Below, piece by piece: positions 16,351 through 25,201 of a stretch of 48,954 nt of DNA. Under the pieces are notes generated by a model, which worked only from the letters and a program-made list of their open reading frames with translations, was not told the origin of the DNA and did not search any database. Both the position numbers and the translations under genes were made by a program. The stretch lies in NCBI GenBank assembly GCA_027020665.1, contig JALUVJ010000070.1, positions 1-48,954 on the forward strand, given 5' to 3'. The DNA is from Nitrospira sp. (GTDB lineage Bacteria; Nitrospirota; Nitrospiria; SBBL01; JAADHI01). Position 1 is the stretch's first letter. Each line of letters opens with the position of its first letter.

Positions 16351-17982
16351 ATGAACTTTTTCTTAAAATGTCAGCACTGGATGAACCGCAATATTTTTGA
16401 ACTCGGTCGTGAAATGCGGCTCTCTTATCTGCCGCCGCTCATGGTTTATATGGCGGCGGGCATTTCGGGTTTAACGCAAATTGTCGGCACCTTTTTTGTC
16501 AAAGATTATTTGGGGCTTACGGCAGAATTTCTCGCCGCGCTGGGTTTCTGGGCCGGTATGCCCTGGGCCTTAAAAATGCCCATCGGGCATTTGGTGGATT
16601 TGATTTGGCGTTTTAAATCCATCCTGGTTTTTATCGGTGCGGCGCTTATCGCTACAAGTTTGCTCATCATGATCGGTCTCTTGAGCGACCCCGAAGCCAT
16701 GCGCCTCATCCTGTCCGCAGAAGCGTGGTTTGTTATCAGCACACTCTTGGCGCCGATTGGTTATGTGGTGCAGGATGTGGTGGCCGATGCGATGACGGTC
16801 GAGGCCGTGCCGCACTTTGATGACACGGGTCAGCCCATTGCCAAAGAAAAATTACGGCTGATGCACACCACAATGCAGACCTTGGGCCGGGTGGCGATTA
16901 TCAGTGGCGGGATTTTTGTCGCCCTTTTAAATGTCTATTTATTTGACGGTGCGGCGGCGCTGGATGAAGCTGCGAAGGTCGATATTTACACGCACATTTA
17001 TCAACTGGCCCTCTTTATTCCGCTGGTTTCCGTGCTGGGGGTGACATTGGGCCTGTGGCTGAAATGGCGCGAACTGAAACACTTGCAAGGCAAAGGGCAC
17101 AGCTTTAATGCGGCCTGGGCGATGTTGCATACGCAGGAGGAAAAGCCTGCGGCCAATTGGTGGATTTTGTGCGGCAGCCTGGTTTTTGTTGTGTTTACTT
17201 TGGGTGTGGGATTGACGGGTGTCCCTTTTAATCAGGAGATCATTTTTGTGGGCTCAATGGCCATCATCCTGTTTCTGATGTTTCGTTTGCTCAAGGTTTT
17301 GGAAGCAGATGCGCGGCGCACGCTGGTGGGTACGGCGATCATTATTTTTGTTTTTCGGGCCATGCCCACGCCGGGGCCGGGGGCGACCTGGTGGATGATT
17401 GACGAATTGAAATTCGATCAGCAATTTTTGTCGGTCTTGGCGCTCATCGGGGGTGTGCTGACCCTCTTGGGCATGTTTGCCGCCCGGCGCTTCATTGCGG
17501 AAAAATCGATTGCCTATGTCGTCGCCGCATTGACCATTGCCGGCACCTTTCTCTCTTTGCCCATCATCGGCATGTATTACGGATTGCACGAATGGACGGC
17601 CTTGCACACCGGCGGTGTGGTGGATGCGCGTTTTATTGCGCTCGTGGACACGGCCCTGGAATCGCCCTTGGGGCAAATCGCCATGATTCCCATGCTGGCC
17701 TGGATCGCGAATTCCGCGCCCGCACAGCTTAAGGCGACCTATTTTGCCGTGATGGCTTCGTTTACAAACTTGGCACTTTCCGCAAGCCAATTGCTTACAA
17801 AATATATGAATCGGATGTTTACGATCAGCCGTGAAGTCAAAGACCCGGCTTCCGGTGCGGTGGTGACGCCCGCAGATTACAGCGAGTTGGGTATGCTGCT
17901 CATCACCGTGACGTTTATTGTGTTTACCTTGCCGCTATTGACCATTTTTGTTGTTCAGAAAAGCAAGCTGCAAAGTGCGTGA
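16351..17982 (+). CDS. Major-facilitator carrier of the folate-biopterin (BT1-like) family
   Basis: The 543-residue protein has about twelve hydrophobic segments and belongs to the major facilitator fold. FFVKDYLGLTAEFLAALGFW, a KMPIGHLVDL loop and especially GYVVQDVVADAMTVEAVP match the folate-biopterin transporter family, whose signature includes a DVVADALVVE-like stretch in an early helix. There is a charged cytoplasmic stretch of around 40 residues near the middle (KWRELKHLQGKGHSFNAA). It has no visible ribosome-binding site and an AT-rich leader. It may be an independent unit between the rml and bat operons. The substrate is not predictable. Bacterial members of this family are largely unstudied, and folate or pterin is only a family-based guess. 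Confidence 0.7.
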   Translation: MNFFLKCQHWMNRNIFELGREMRLSYLPPLMVYMAAGISGLTQIVGTFFVKDYLGLTAEFLAALGFWAGMPWALKMPIGHLVDLIWRFKSILVFIGAALIATSLLIMIGLLSDPEAMRLILSAEAWFVISTLLAPIGYVVQDVVADAMTVEAVPHFDDTGQPIAKEKLRLMHTTMQTLGRVAIISGGIFVALLNVYLFDGAAALDEAAKVDIYTHIYQLALFIPLVSVLGVTLGLWLKWRELKHLQGKGHSFNAAWAMLHTQEEKPAANWWILCGSLVFVVFTLGVGLTGVPFNQEIIFVGSMAIILFLMFRLLKVLEADARRTLVGTAIIIFVFRAMPTPGPGATWWMIDELKFDQQFLSVLALIGGVLTLLGMFAARRFIAEKSIAYVVAALTIAGTFLSLPIIGMYYGLHEWTALHTGGVVDARFIALVDTALESPLGQIAMIPMLAWIANSAPAQLKATYFAVMASFTNLALSASQLLTKYMNRMFTISREVKDPASGAVVTPADYSELGMLLITVTFIVFTLPLLTIFVVQKSKLQSA

Positions 17983-18019
17983 TTTTTACTCGATTCTCTT
18001 CGTGTCCTCAAAAAGCATC

Positions 18020-18048
18020 TTGTCAATTCTCTTCTTATTTTATAAACT
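18020..18048 (+). promoter_or_regulatory. Probable promoter of the moxR-bat operon
   Basis: TTGTCA at 18020-18025 and TAAACT at 18043-18048 are separated by 17 bases. An alternative -10, TATAAA, lies at 18041. The predicted transcript would start near 18055, 20 bases before the moxR ATG. Confidence 0.5.
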
Positions 18049-18074
18049 GGAAAGTTAACAAATCGAGGACAGCC

Positions 18075-19037
18075 ATGACCCATCAGGAAGCGATACAAGA
18101 TCTGCGTCGCTACATCGACCGAAAAATTATCGGTCAAAATTTGCTGGTCAATCGTCTGCTCGTTGCACTGTTGGCGGATGGACATTTATTAGTCGAAGGC
18201 GCACCCGGTTTGGCCAAGACACGCGCGATTAAAGTTTTGGGGGAGGGCATCGAAGGGGATTTTCACCGCATTCAGTTTACTCCCGATCTCTTGCCTGCCG
18301 ATTTAACAGGCACCGAAGTCTTTCGTCCGCAAGACGGCTCCTTTAAATTTCAAAAAGGCCCGCTTTTTCATAACCTGGTGCTGTCGGATGAAATTAACCG
18401 TGCCCCGGCAAAAGTCCAGTCCGCATTGCTTGAGGCCATGGCCGAACGCCAAATTACCGTCGGCGCGGTGACCTATCCGCTGCCGACGCTTTTTTTGGTT
18501 ATGGCGACACAAAATCCCATCGAGCAGGAAGGCACCTATCCTTTGCCTGAAGCGCAGCTGGACCGTTTTTTGATGCATGTGCGCATTGACTATCCCGATG
18601 CCGAAGCCGAAGAAGCCATTTTGCACTTGGCGCGCGGCGAAGCGCGCCAGGAAAAGCAAGAGGATGTTTTTTTACCCGTTTCTCAGAAAAGCATCTTTTC
18701 GGCCCGTGAAGAAATCCTGGATTTGCACATGGCAAAAAATATCGAAGCCTACCTGCTGCAAATTATTTTAGCCACACGCAATCCGGCAGCCTATGACGAA
18801 ACCTTGGCCAAATGGTTGCAATTCGGCGCAAGCCCGCGTGCGAGTATTGCGCTGGATCGTTGTGCCCGTGCGCATGCCTGGTTGGACGGTCGGGATTTTG
18901 TCGGGCCGGAGGATATTCAGACGATGGCCTTTGATGTTCTGCGCCACCGGGTCCTGCTGAGTTATGAAGCCGAAGCCGAAGGCATTACCCCGGACGGATT
19001 TATCGAAGCCCTGATCGCGCGCATCGCCGTCCCTTAA
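18075..19037 (+). CDS. moxR: MoxR-family AAA+ ATPase
   Basis: The 320-residue protein has Walker A GAPGLAKT at residues 42-49, Walker B LVLSDEI at 101-107 and the sensor/arginine-finger region around PLPEAQLDRFLMH. This is the MoxR subfamily, cytoplasmic ATPases that work as chaperone-like partners of von Willebrand factor A (VWA) proteins. The ATG at 18075 is chosen over an in-frame ATG at 17979 because the family starts near the helix that begins here and GAGGA precedes it. It heads a compact operon with DUF58, DUF4381 and two VWA proteins, so it most likely acts on BatA/BatB. The client reaction is unknown even in well-studied species. Confidence 0.94.
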   Translation: MTHQEAIQDLRRYIDRKIIGQNLLVNRLLVALLADGHLLVEGAPGLAKTRAIKVLGEGIEGDFHRIQFTPDLLPADLTGTEVFRPQDGSFKFQKGPLFHNLVLSDEINRAPAKVQSALLEAMAERQITVGAVTYPLPTLFLVMATQNPIEQEGTYPLPEAQLDRFLMHVRIDYPDAEAEEAILHLARGEARQEKQEDVFLPVSQKSIFSAREEILDLHMAKNIEAYLLQIILATRNPAAYDETLAKWLQFGASPRASIALDRCARAHAWLDGRDFVGPEDIQTMAFDVLRHRVLLSYEAEAEGITPDGFIEALIARIAVP

Positions 19038-19045
19038 GTTCGAAC

Positions 19046-20053
19046 ATGTCTTTTGGATTAAAAACCCAAAGCAAAGCGCCCGATATCTCTTCGGAGGCGC
19101 TTGCTCACGCGCTGATTGCAAACCCCGTATCCGTCACGAAAGAAGCCCTGATTGCGCTTCACGCCCCGGCAGCAAGCCTTGCACTCAAATCCGTCAAAAT
19201 TCGATCTCAGCAGGGCGGGCATTATCTTTCGCCGTTTAAGGGGCGGGGCATGGAGTTTGACGAAGTGCGGCCCTATCAGCCCGGTGATGATGTGCGCACG
19301 ATTGACTGGCGTGTGACTGCGCGCAGCGGAAAACCGCATACGAAGCGTTTTCGCGAGGAGCGGGAGCGTTCGGTTTTGTTTTGGGTGGATTACCGTGCGC
19401 CCATGTTTTTTGCGACACGGGGTGTTTTTAAGTCTGTTTTGGCCGCTCATGCGGCGGCATTGCTGGCCTGGAGTGCCGTACGGCACGGTGACCGTTTGGG
19501 CGGTCTCGTTTTTTCCGAAACAAAGCATGAAGCAATGCGTCCGCAGCGCGGCAAAAAAGGCGTGCTGCACTTTATCCAGGCCTTGGTGAATCATCATGCG
19601 GAAGGCCCGATCCCCGCAGGACCTTATCAAAAAGTTCAATCAGAGGAAGCGGCCCTTCAGGCCCTCATCCGTCTGCGTCGCGTTGCGCGCCCCGGCAGCC
19701 TTGTTTTTTTGATGAGTGATTTTAGGTCTCTGGGGCCGCAAGGTGAAGCCCATTTGGCGCAGCTCTCCCGTCATTGTGATGTGCTTCTGTTGTTCATCTC
19801 CGACCCCTTGGAGCATAATCTGCCGCCCGCCGGACAGTATCGCCTGAGCCAAGGCGCAAAATCATTGACATTGGATACCCGCGACCCGGCCGTGCGTCAT
19901 CGCTATCACCAAAAATTTCAAAACCGGCAGAACGATTTACAGGCGCTTTCTCAACGCTACGGCATTTATTTCCTGCCTTGCGGCACATCGGATGCGCTTT
20001 TGCCGACCCTGCAACGCGGGCTGGGGCAGCGCAGCAAGCGGAGGCGGAGATAA
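19046..20053 (+). CDS. DUF58 domain protein
   Basis: This protein (335 residues) carries the DUF58 signature GRGMEFDEVRPYQPGDDVR followed by TIDWRVTARSGKPHTKRFREE, and an overall VWA-like fold. DUF58 proteins are nearly always next to moxR and are thought to link the ATPase to the VWA membrane proteins. No transmembrane helix is visible. It starts 8 bases after the moxR stop, and its own stop overlaps the next start in TAATG. Molecular function is not established. Confidence 0.93.
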   Translation: MSFGLKTQSKAPDISSEALAHALIANPVSVTKEALIALHAPAASLALKSVKIRSQQGGHYLSPFKGRGMEFDEVRPYQPGDDVRTIDWRVTARSGKPHTKRFREERERSVLFWVDYRAPMFFATRGVFKSVLAAHAAALLAWSAVRHGDRLGGLVFSETKHEAMRPQRGKKGVLHFIQALVNHHAEGPIPAGPYQKVQSEEAALQALIRLRRVARPGSLVFLMSDFRSLGPQGEAHLAQLSRHCDVLLLFISDPLEHNLPPAGQYRLSQGAKSLTLDTRDPAVRHRYHQKFQNRQNDLQALSQRYGIYFLPCGTSDALLPTLQRGLGQRSKRRRR

Positions 20054-20550
20054 TGGAGAAGACGCCCGCCCTTGTTTTGCGGGATATTCACTTGCCCGAT
20101 GCGATTTCCTGGTGGCCGCCCGCTCCCGGTTGGTGGATTTTACTCGGACTGGTTCTCGCGACTTTCTGCACCGTTTGGCTTGTTCGTAGGATTCAGCAGA
20201 GCCGCAGCGTGCGAGTTGCTGCCTTAAAGGCCTTGCAGGCCATTTCGGCGGATTTTGCGCAAGATCGGGACGCGCATAAACTGGTGAAGGCGCTTTCGGT
20301 TTTATTGCGTCGCGTTTGTCTGAGTTATTTCCCGCGCAGCGACGTAGCGGGCTTGACGGGTGAAAAATGGCTGGAATTTTTGGACCAGTGTTTGGACTGG
20401 GGCAATGTGCCGGACCGCTTCAGCCGGGGCACGGGGCGCGTGCTCATTACCGCACCGTATCAAACTCATCCCTCATTGGAAGCTGAGCCCTTATTGGATC
20501 TTTGCCGACACTGGATCATGGCGCTTCCGCTTTTGAGGAAAGCGCCATGA
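20053..20550 (+). CDS. DUF4381 membrane protein of the Bat operon
   Basis: The 165-residue protein has the typical DUF4381 opening LRDIHLPDAISWWPPAPGWW, followed at once by a membrane helix (about residues 28-46) and a soluble tail with LLRRVCLSYFPRSDVAGLTGEKWLEFLD. This family is found in MoxR/Bat operons only. The ATG at 20053 shares its A with the stop of the DUF58 gene (TAATG), which settles the start. Its stop overlaps batA in ATGA. It is probably a structural partner of the BatA/BatB membrane complex, by context only. Confidence 0.85.
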   Translation: MEKTPALVLRDIHLPDAISWWPPAPGWWILLGLVLATFCTVWLVRRIQQSRSVRVAALKALQAISADFAQDRDAHKLVKALSVLLRRVCLSYFPRSDVAGLTGEKWLEFLDQCLDWGNVPDRFSRGTGRVLITAPYQTHPSLEAEPLLDLCRHWIMALPLLRKAP

Positions 20551-21581
20551 TGCATTTTGAGTGGCCCTGGCTCTTGTGGCTCATGCCCTTGCCCTTGATT
20601 TTAAGGCGGTTTTTACCCGCAGCGGCACCCCTGCGGGAAGCCGCTCTGCGTGTGCCTTTTTTGGATGAATTCTCCGGCATGGGTGCTGCGGCGCGGCCTT
20701 TTGTACCGGGTCGTTTTATCCTGTGCTTGGCCTTTTTGGCTTGGATTTTCCTGGTGCTTGCGAGTGCGCGTCCGCAGTGGCTGGGAGAAGCCATCGAAAT
20801 TCCCGTGAGCGGCCGAAATCTCATGTTGGCCGTGGATCTTTCCGGCAGCATGGAAGTAGAGGATTTTGAACTAAACGGGCAACGCGTGAATCGCCTGATC
20901 GCCACACAAGCCGTTGCGAGTGAGTTTATCAAACGGCGGGTGGGGGATCGTTTGGGTTTGATTCTTTTCGGTCGCCAGGCCTATTTGCAGACCCCGCTCA
21001 CCTTTGATCGCAAAACGGTCGAAACCTTGTTGCAAGAGGCCGTAATCGGCCTCGCAGGTCAGGAAACGGCCATTGGAGATGCGATCGGTTTGGCTGTGAA
21101 GCGGCTGCGTGAAAACGATAAGGGACAGCGGGTGATGGTGCTCTTGACGGATGGGGCGAATACGGCCGGAGAAGTGACACCCTTGAAGGCCGCAGAGCTT
21201 GCGGCCGCTGAAAACCTAAAAATTTACACCATCGGCATCGGTGCCGATGAGATGATTATGCGCTCCTTGTTCGGCTCGCGCAAGGTGAATCCCTCAAAGG
21301 ATTTGGATGAAGAGACGCTGACCGCTATCGCGGAAATAACGGGCGGACGTTATTTCCGCGCGCGGGATACGGCGGCTCTGACGGAAATCTACACCCTGCT
21401 CGACGAACTCGAACCGGTTGAGCAGGAGCAACAGCGTTTTCGTCCGATCACCGCACTTTATCCCTGGCCCTTGGGCGCGGCCGTGATGATTGCAGGTTTG
21501 ATTTTATTGAAACGCAGCCTGCCCGGTTTTTCAGTCAAAACCCGGAATACAATGCAGTGGGAGGTGCGGAAACAGTCATGA
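20547..21581 (+). CDS. batA: VWA-domain membrane protein BatA
   Basis: The 344-residue protein has two N-terminal membrane helices (about residues 5-22 and 56-73), a VWA domain with the metal-ion-dependent adhesion motif DLSGS at residues 97-101, and a C-terminal helix near residues 308-326. The order helix-helix-VWA-helix and GRQAYLQTPLT and VMVLLTDGANTAGE are standard for BatA. The start ATG at 20547 overlaps the previous stop (ATGA). Proteins of this operon were linked to aerotolerance and to cell-envelope integrity in Bacteroides and other bacteria, but the biochemical role is not known. The next gene again overlaps by ATGA. Confidence 0.93.
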   Translation: MMHFEWPWLLWLMPLPLILRRFLPAAAPLREAALRVPFLDEFSGMGAAARPFVPGRFILCLAFLAWIFLVLASARPQWLGEAIEIPVSGRNLMLAVDLSGSMEVEDFELNGQRVNRLIATQAVASEFIKRRVGDRLGLILFGRQAYLQTPLTFDRKTVETLLQEAVIGLAGQETAIGDAIGLAVKRLRENDKGQRVMVLLTDGANTAGEVTPLKAAELAAAENLKIYTIGIGADEMIMRSLFGSRKVNPSKDLDEETLTAIAEITGGRYFRARDTAALTEIYTLLDELEPVEQEQQRFRPITALYPWPLGAAVMIAGLILLKRSLPGFSVKTRNTMQWEVRKQS

Positions 21582-23410
21582 TGGAGCATTTTCAATTTTT
21601 AAGGCCCGACTGGCTTTACGGTATCCCGATATTGTTTGTGGTATTGTGGCTGTATAAACGCCGCAAGGCCGAAAGCCGAAGTTGGCAGCGTGTTTGCGAT
21701 CCCGGCTTATTGCCGCATTTGCTGGTGAGGCAAAACGAAGATCGCCGTGTGCTTCATGCCCTGCCCGTACTTTTTTTTAGCGGCGTCCTTGGACTTGTTG
21801 CCCTTTCCGGCCCGGTGTGGGAGAAATTGGAGCAGCCCGTTTTTCGAAAACAATCGGCCTGGGTGATCGTTTTGGATTTGTCCCGTTCGATGGATGCGGG
21901 TGATATCGCCCCTACGCGGCTTTCACGCGCCCGGCATAAATTGATTGATCTGCTCAAACAACGCGGAGAAGGCCAGACGGCCCTGGTCGTTTATGCCGCC
22001 GAGCCTTTTGTGGTGAGTCCGCTCACGCAGGATGCCGCGACGATTATCGCACAAGTTTCGGCGTTGAATACCGCGCTTGTCCCCAAACAAGGCAGCCGTC
22101 CCGATTTGGCGTTAAAGGAGGCGGGTGTGCTTTTGCGCCAAGCCGGCGTGGCGCGCGGAAAAGTGCTCATCATTACAGACGGTTTGGAAAATGTGCCGCC
22201 GTCCGCGATGGCCGATGCCCTGTCCGCGCTCAAAAAACAGGGCCATACCTTGTCTGTTCTCGGTGTCGGCAGCTTGGAAGGCGGACCGATTACCCTATCC
22301 GACGGCGGGTTTCTGAAGGACGAAAACGGCGCTATTGTCATTCCAAAACTGAACGAAGTCGCCCTCTTGCAATTGGCGCGGCAGGGGGGTGGAGATTATG
22401 CCCGTCTCTCGGTTACGGAGGCGGACATTGTGCGTTTGTTTGCAGAAGAAACGGCCGAACGCTTTGAAACGGCAGCAGAGGAAACGGACATGAAGGCGGA
22501 CCGTTGGCGTGAAGAAGGGCCGTGGTTGCTCTTGCCGCTTTTACCCGTTGCGGCACTCGTTTTTCGGCGGGGCGTGCTCGCGATGTTTTTATTGTTTTTA
22601 ACGTGTTGGCCTGCTCCGGTGCAGGCCCTGGACTGGGAGGGCTTGTGGTCGCGCCGGGATCAGCGTGCTGCCGGGCTTTTTGAAAATCAGGAAGAAGCCG
22701 CAGCCGCCGAACTTTTTGAAGATCCCGCGTGGAAAGCCGCTGCGTATTATCGTGCGGGGGATTATGAAAAGAGCATCGCCGCGCTGGAGGACCTAAACAC
22801 ACCGGATGCCGTGTACAATAAAGGCAACGCCCTGGCGCAATTGGGCCGTCTGTCCGAAGCCCTCCAGGCCTATGACGCTGTCTTGCAAGCCGATCCCGAT
22901 CACGAAGATGCGCGTTATAATCGTGAACAGGTAAAAGCCCTATTGGATCGGCAACAACAAGAAAATCAGCAAAAACAAGAGGGAGACGGCAAACCCGAAG
23001 CGGGGGAAGACGGAGAAAAGCCGGAGCAATCGGGTGAAGGTCAAGAGGAACAAACGGGGCAGCAAGGTGAATCCGATGCCGAGGCCTCAAAACAGTCGGG
23101 CGCGGACGGACAAGAGCAGGAAAATGCAAAATCCGCGCGGGACGGCAATGAAGGCAAAGATTCAAGCTCTGAGGAAAAGCAAAACGCAGAAGAAGCAAAC
23201 GATAAAAAAAATCAGGACGGTGAGAAGGAGAAAGGCGGATTGTCTGAATCCCGGCGTGCTGAATTGGATGAGCAGGGTGAATCCCGGTTGGCCAATGAAC
23301 AATGGCTGCGCCGCATCCCGGATGATCCGGGGGGCTTGTTGCGGCGTAAGTTTTTTTTACAATCCCGGCAAAACCGCCAAAAAGGGCAACATGAGGAAAA
23401 GGCATGGTAA
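21578..23410 (+). CDS. batB: BatB-BatC fusion: VWA domain plus TPR and acidic tail
   Basis: This protein (610 residues) joins what are two genes in some genomes. The BatB part has N-terminal helices near residues 13-25 and 60-78, a VWA domain with DLSRS at 100-104 and two hydrophobic segments near 310-350. The BatC part has tetratricopeptide-like repeats (YYRAGDYEKSIAALEDL; VYNKGNALAQLGRLSEALQ) and then over 100 residues of Gln/Glu/Gly/Lys-rich low-complexity sequence before a basic C-terminus. It is a membrane protein, and the TPR part probably faces the periplasm. It overlaps batA by ATGA and batD by seven bases. The low-complexity tail is typical for BatC. Confidence 0.92.
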   Translation: MMEHFQFLRPDWLYGIPILFVVLWLYKRRKAESRSWQRVCDPGLLPHLLVRQNEDRRVLHALPVLFFSGVLGLVALSGPVWEKLEQPVFRKQSAWVIVLDLSRSMDAGDIAPTRLSRARHKLIDLLKQRGEGQTALVVYAAEPFVVSPLTQDAATIIAQVSALNTALVPKQGSRPDLALKEAGVLLRQAGVARGKVLIITDGLENVPPSAMADALSALKKQGHTLSVLGVGSLEGGPITLSDGGFLKDENGAIVIPKLNEVALLQLARQGGGDYARLSVTEADIVRLFAEETAERFETAAEETDMKADRWREEGPWLLLPLLPVAALVFRRGVLAMFLLFLTCWPAPVQALDWEGLWSRRDQRAAGLFENQEEAAAAELFEDPAWKAAAYYRAGDYEKSIAALEDLNTPDAVYNKGNALAQLGRLSEALQAYDAVLQADPDHEDARYNREQVKALLDRQQQENQQKQEGDGKPEAGEDGEKPEQSGEGQEEQTGQQGESDAEASKQSGADGQEQENAKSARDGNEGKDSSSEEKQNAEEANDKKNQDGEKEKGGLSESRRAELDEQGESRLANEQWLRRIPDDPGGLLRRKFFLQSRQNRQKGQHEEKAW

Positions 23411-25116
23411 GGAAAAATTGTCGGTCGCTTCTATTTTTGTTGAGTTTGATTTGTTTATTTTTGGGAACAAAGACGTGGGCCGCTGAAATTCGTGTTACGC
23501 CGGATCGTGAAGAGATCCGGGTGGACGAGTCTTTCAACCTTGTTTTTCATGCGGACGGAAGCGTGGACGGCGAACCGAATTTCAGGTTCTTGCAAAACGA
23601 TTTTGAAATTTTGCAGCAGAGCGAAAGCAGCAGCATGCAGATTATCAATGGCACACTCTCCAAAAAAAAAGAATGGACGGTGACTCTGATGCCAAAATCT
23701 GCGGGGACCTTTGTGATTCCGCCCGTGGCTTTTGGGAATGATCGCAGTCCGGTCTTGGCGCTCAAGGTTGCGCCTGCTAAAACCCCGCAAGCCACGGAAG
23801 ATGCCGCACCTATTTTTATCGAAGTTTCCGCCAAGCCCCAAACGGCCTATGTGCAATCTCAAGTAATCTACACCATACGCCTTTTCCGTGCGCAGACCTT
23901 GAGCAATGCCAGTTTATCTGAGCCGAAGCTTAGTGATGCCGATGCCGTGATCGAAAGGCTGGCTGATGACCGGCAGTTTGAAGAGATACGTGACGGTCAG
24001 AGATATCTTGTGCTGGAGCGGCGTTATGCCATTTTACCTCAACAAAGCGGGCAGTTGACCGTCTCCCCTATTCAATTTGAGGGCCAAGTGCGGGGCCGCT
24101 TCCAGTCAAGAACCTTCTTTAATCAGGGCGGAGGCATCCGGCGTTTGCGCTCGAAGCGTCTGACATTGAATATTCTGCCTGTGCCGCAGGACAAAATCCG
24201 CGGCCGATGGCTGCCGGCGCAGGCGCTCCGGATTCAAGAGCAGTGGCCTGATATTGAAAACGAGTTCGAAGGTTTTAAGGCCGGAGAACCTGTGACACGC
24301 ATCTTGACCTTAAGAGCCGACGGCTTAACGGCGGCGCAATTGCCTGAAATTAAAATGAATTTGCCGGAAGGGTTTAAATCGTATCCTGATCAGGCGGAGC
24401 TGAAAGATCAAAAAAAACTTTCAGGGCTTGTGGGTATTCGACGTGAAACGGTGGCCATCATCCCGACCGTGCCGGGGGCTTATGTTTTGCCTGCGATTGA
24501 AATTCCTTGGTGGAATATAAAAGAAGCGCGCATGGAAGTCGCCCGTCTGCCCGAACGACACATCTCGGTTGCGCCTGCCCTGAAATCGGATCAGCCTGTG
24601 TTTCCGCCGCAAAAAGAGACGGCCCCGATTCCCGTTGCCCCGGTGCATCGCGGGGAGGATCAAACACAAAAGCCTGCGGGGTTTTGGTCTTGGCTCAGTT
24701 TAATCCTGGGGTTGGGTTGGGCTCTGACCTTGATTGCTTGGTGGGGATCACGTCAAAAACCGTCCATCGCCGCAGAGGCGGGGGACGGTCAAAATCGAAA
24801 GCCGGATCTGCGCCCCGTTAAAAAACAACTTAAAAAAGCCTGTTTGCAAAATGAGGCTCAAGCCGCGAAAGAAGCCTTGTTGACTTGGGCGCGGCTGCGT
24901 TGGCCGGGCCGCCCCGCGAGTTTGGGCGAAATCGGAAAGCGCGTGCCGTCCGAATTGGCGGAAGAAATCGGTCGGCTCAATGCCGTCTTGTATCGTCCCG
25001 GCCAGGATCCCTGGCAGGGAGGACAAATGCTTTGGGAGGCTTTTGAAAAAACGGCTGTGGAAAATTCCACGCAAAGGACAAGAAAAAACACCGGTCTGGC
25101 GCCGATGGTGCCTTAA
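23404..25116 (+). CDS. batD: BatD-like protein
   Basis: The 570-residue protein has a signal peptide ending about TWA/AE, then beta-sandwich repeats beginning EIRVTPDREEIRVDESFNL and a typical BatD segment SAGTFVIPPVAFG. A single membrane helix lies near residues 423-444 (FWSWLSLILGLGWALTLIAWW), with a cytoplasmic tail of about 120 residues. The periplasmic domains would sit beside the VWA proteins. It closes the operon with a seven-base overlap with batBC. No transcription terminator is obvious in the 85 bases before the convergent TonB receptor gene. Role: inferred cell-envelope or stress function from operon context. Confidence 0.9.
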   Translation: MVRKNCRSLLFLLSLICLFLGTKTWAAEIRVTPDREEIRVDESFNLVFHADGSVDGEPNFRFLQNDFEILQQSESSSMQIINGTLSKKKEWTVTLMPKSAGTFVIPPVAFGNDRSPVLALKVAPAKTPQATEDAAPIFIEVSAKPQTAYVQSQVIYTIRLFRAQTLSNASLSEPKLSDADAVIERLADDRQFEEIRDGQRYLVLERRYAILPQQSGQLTVSPIQFEGQVRGRFQSRTFFNQGGGIRRLRSKRLTLNILPVPQDKIRGRWLPAQALRIQEQWPDIENEFEGFKAGEPVTRILTLRADGLTAAQLPEIKMNLPEGFKSYPDQAELKDQKKLSGLVGIRRETVAIIPTVPGAYVLPAIEIPWWNIKEARMEVARLPERHISVAPALKSDQPVFPPQKETAPIPVAPVHRGEDQTQKPAGFWSWLSLILGLGWALTLIAWWGSRQKPSIAAEAGDGQNRKPDLRPVKKQLKKACLQNEAQAAKEALLTWARLRWPGRPASLGEIGKRVPSELAEEIGRLNAVLYRPGQDPWQGGQMLWEAFEKTAVENSTQRTRKNTGLAPMVP

Positions 25117-25201
25117 GGCCACGCTGATCGCATGCGCCTTGAATCTGAAATTTTATTTCTTAAAAAATGCAAGCCGGCCTGAATCAGAGATCCTTTTGAA
25201 T

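Noticed and set aside
22413-23537. Minus-strand 374-codon frame opposite batBC
   Set aside because: It is antisense to the VWA/TPR gene. The Pro/His/Arg-rich translation is an artefact of the acidic low-complexity region.
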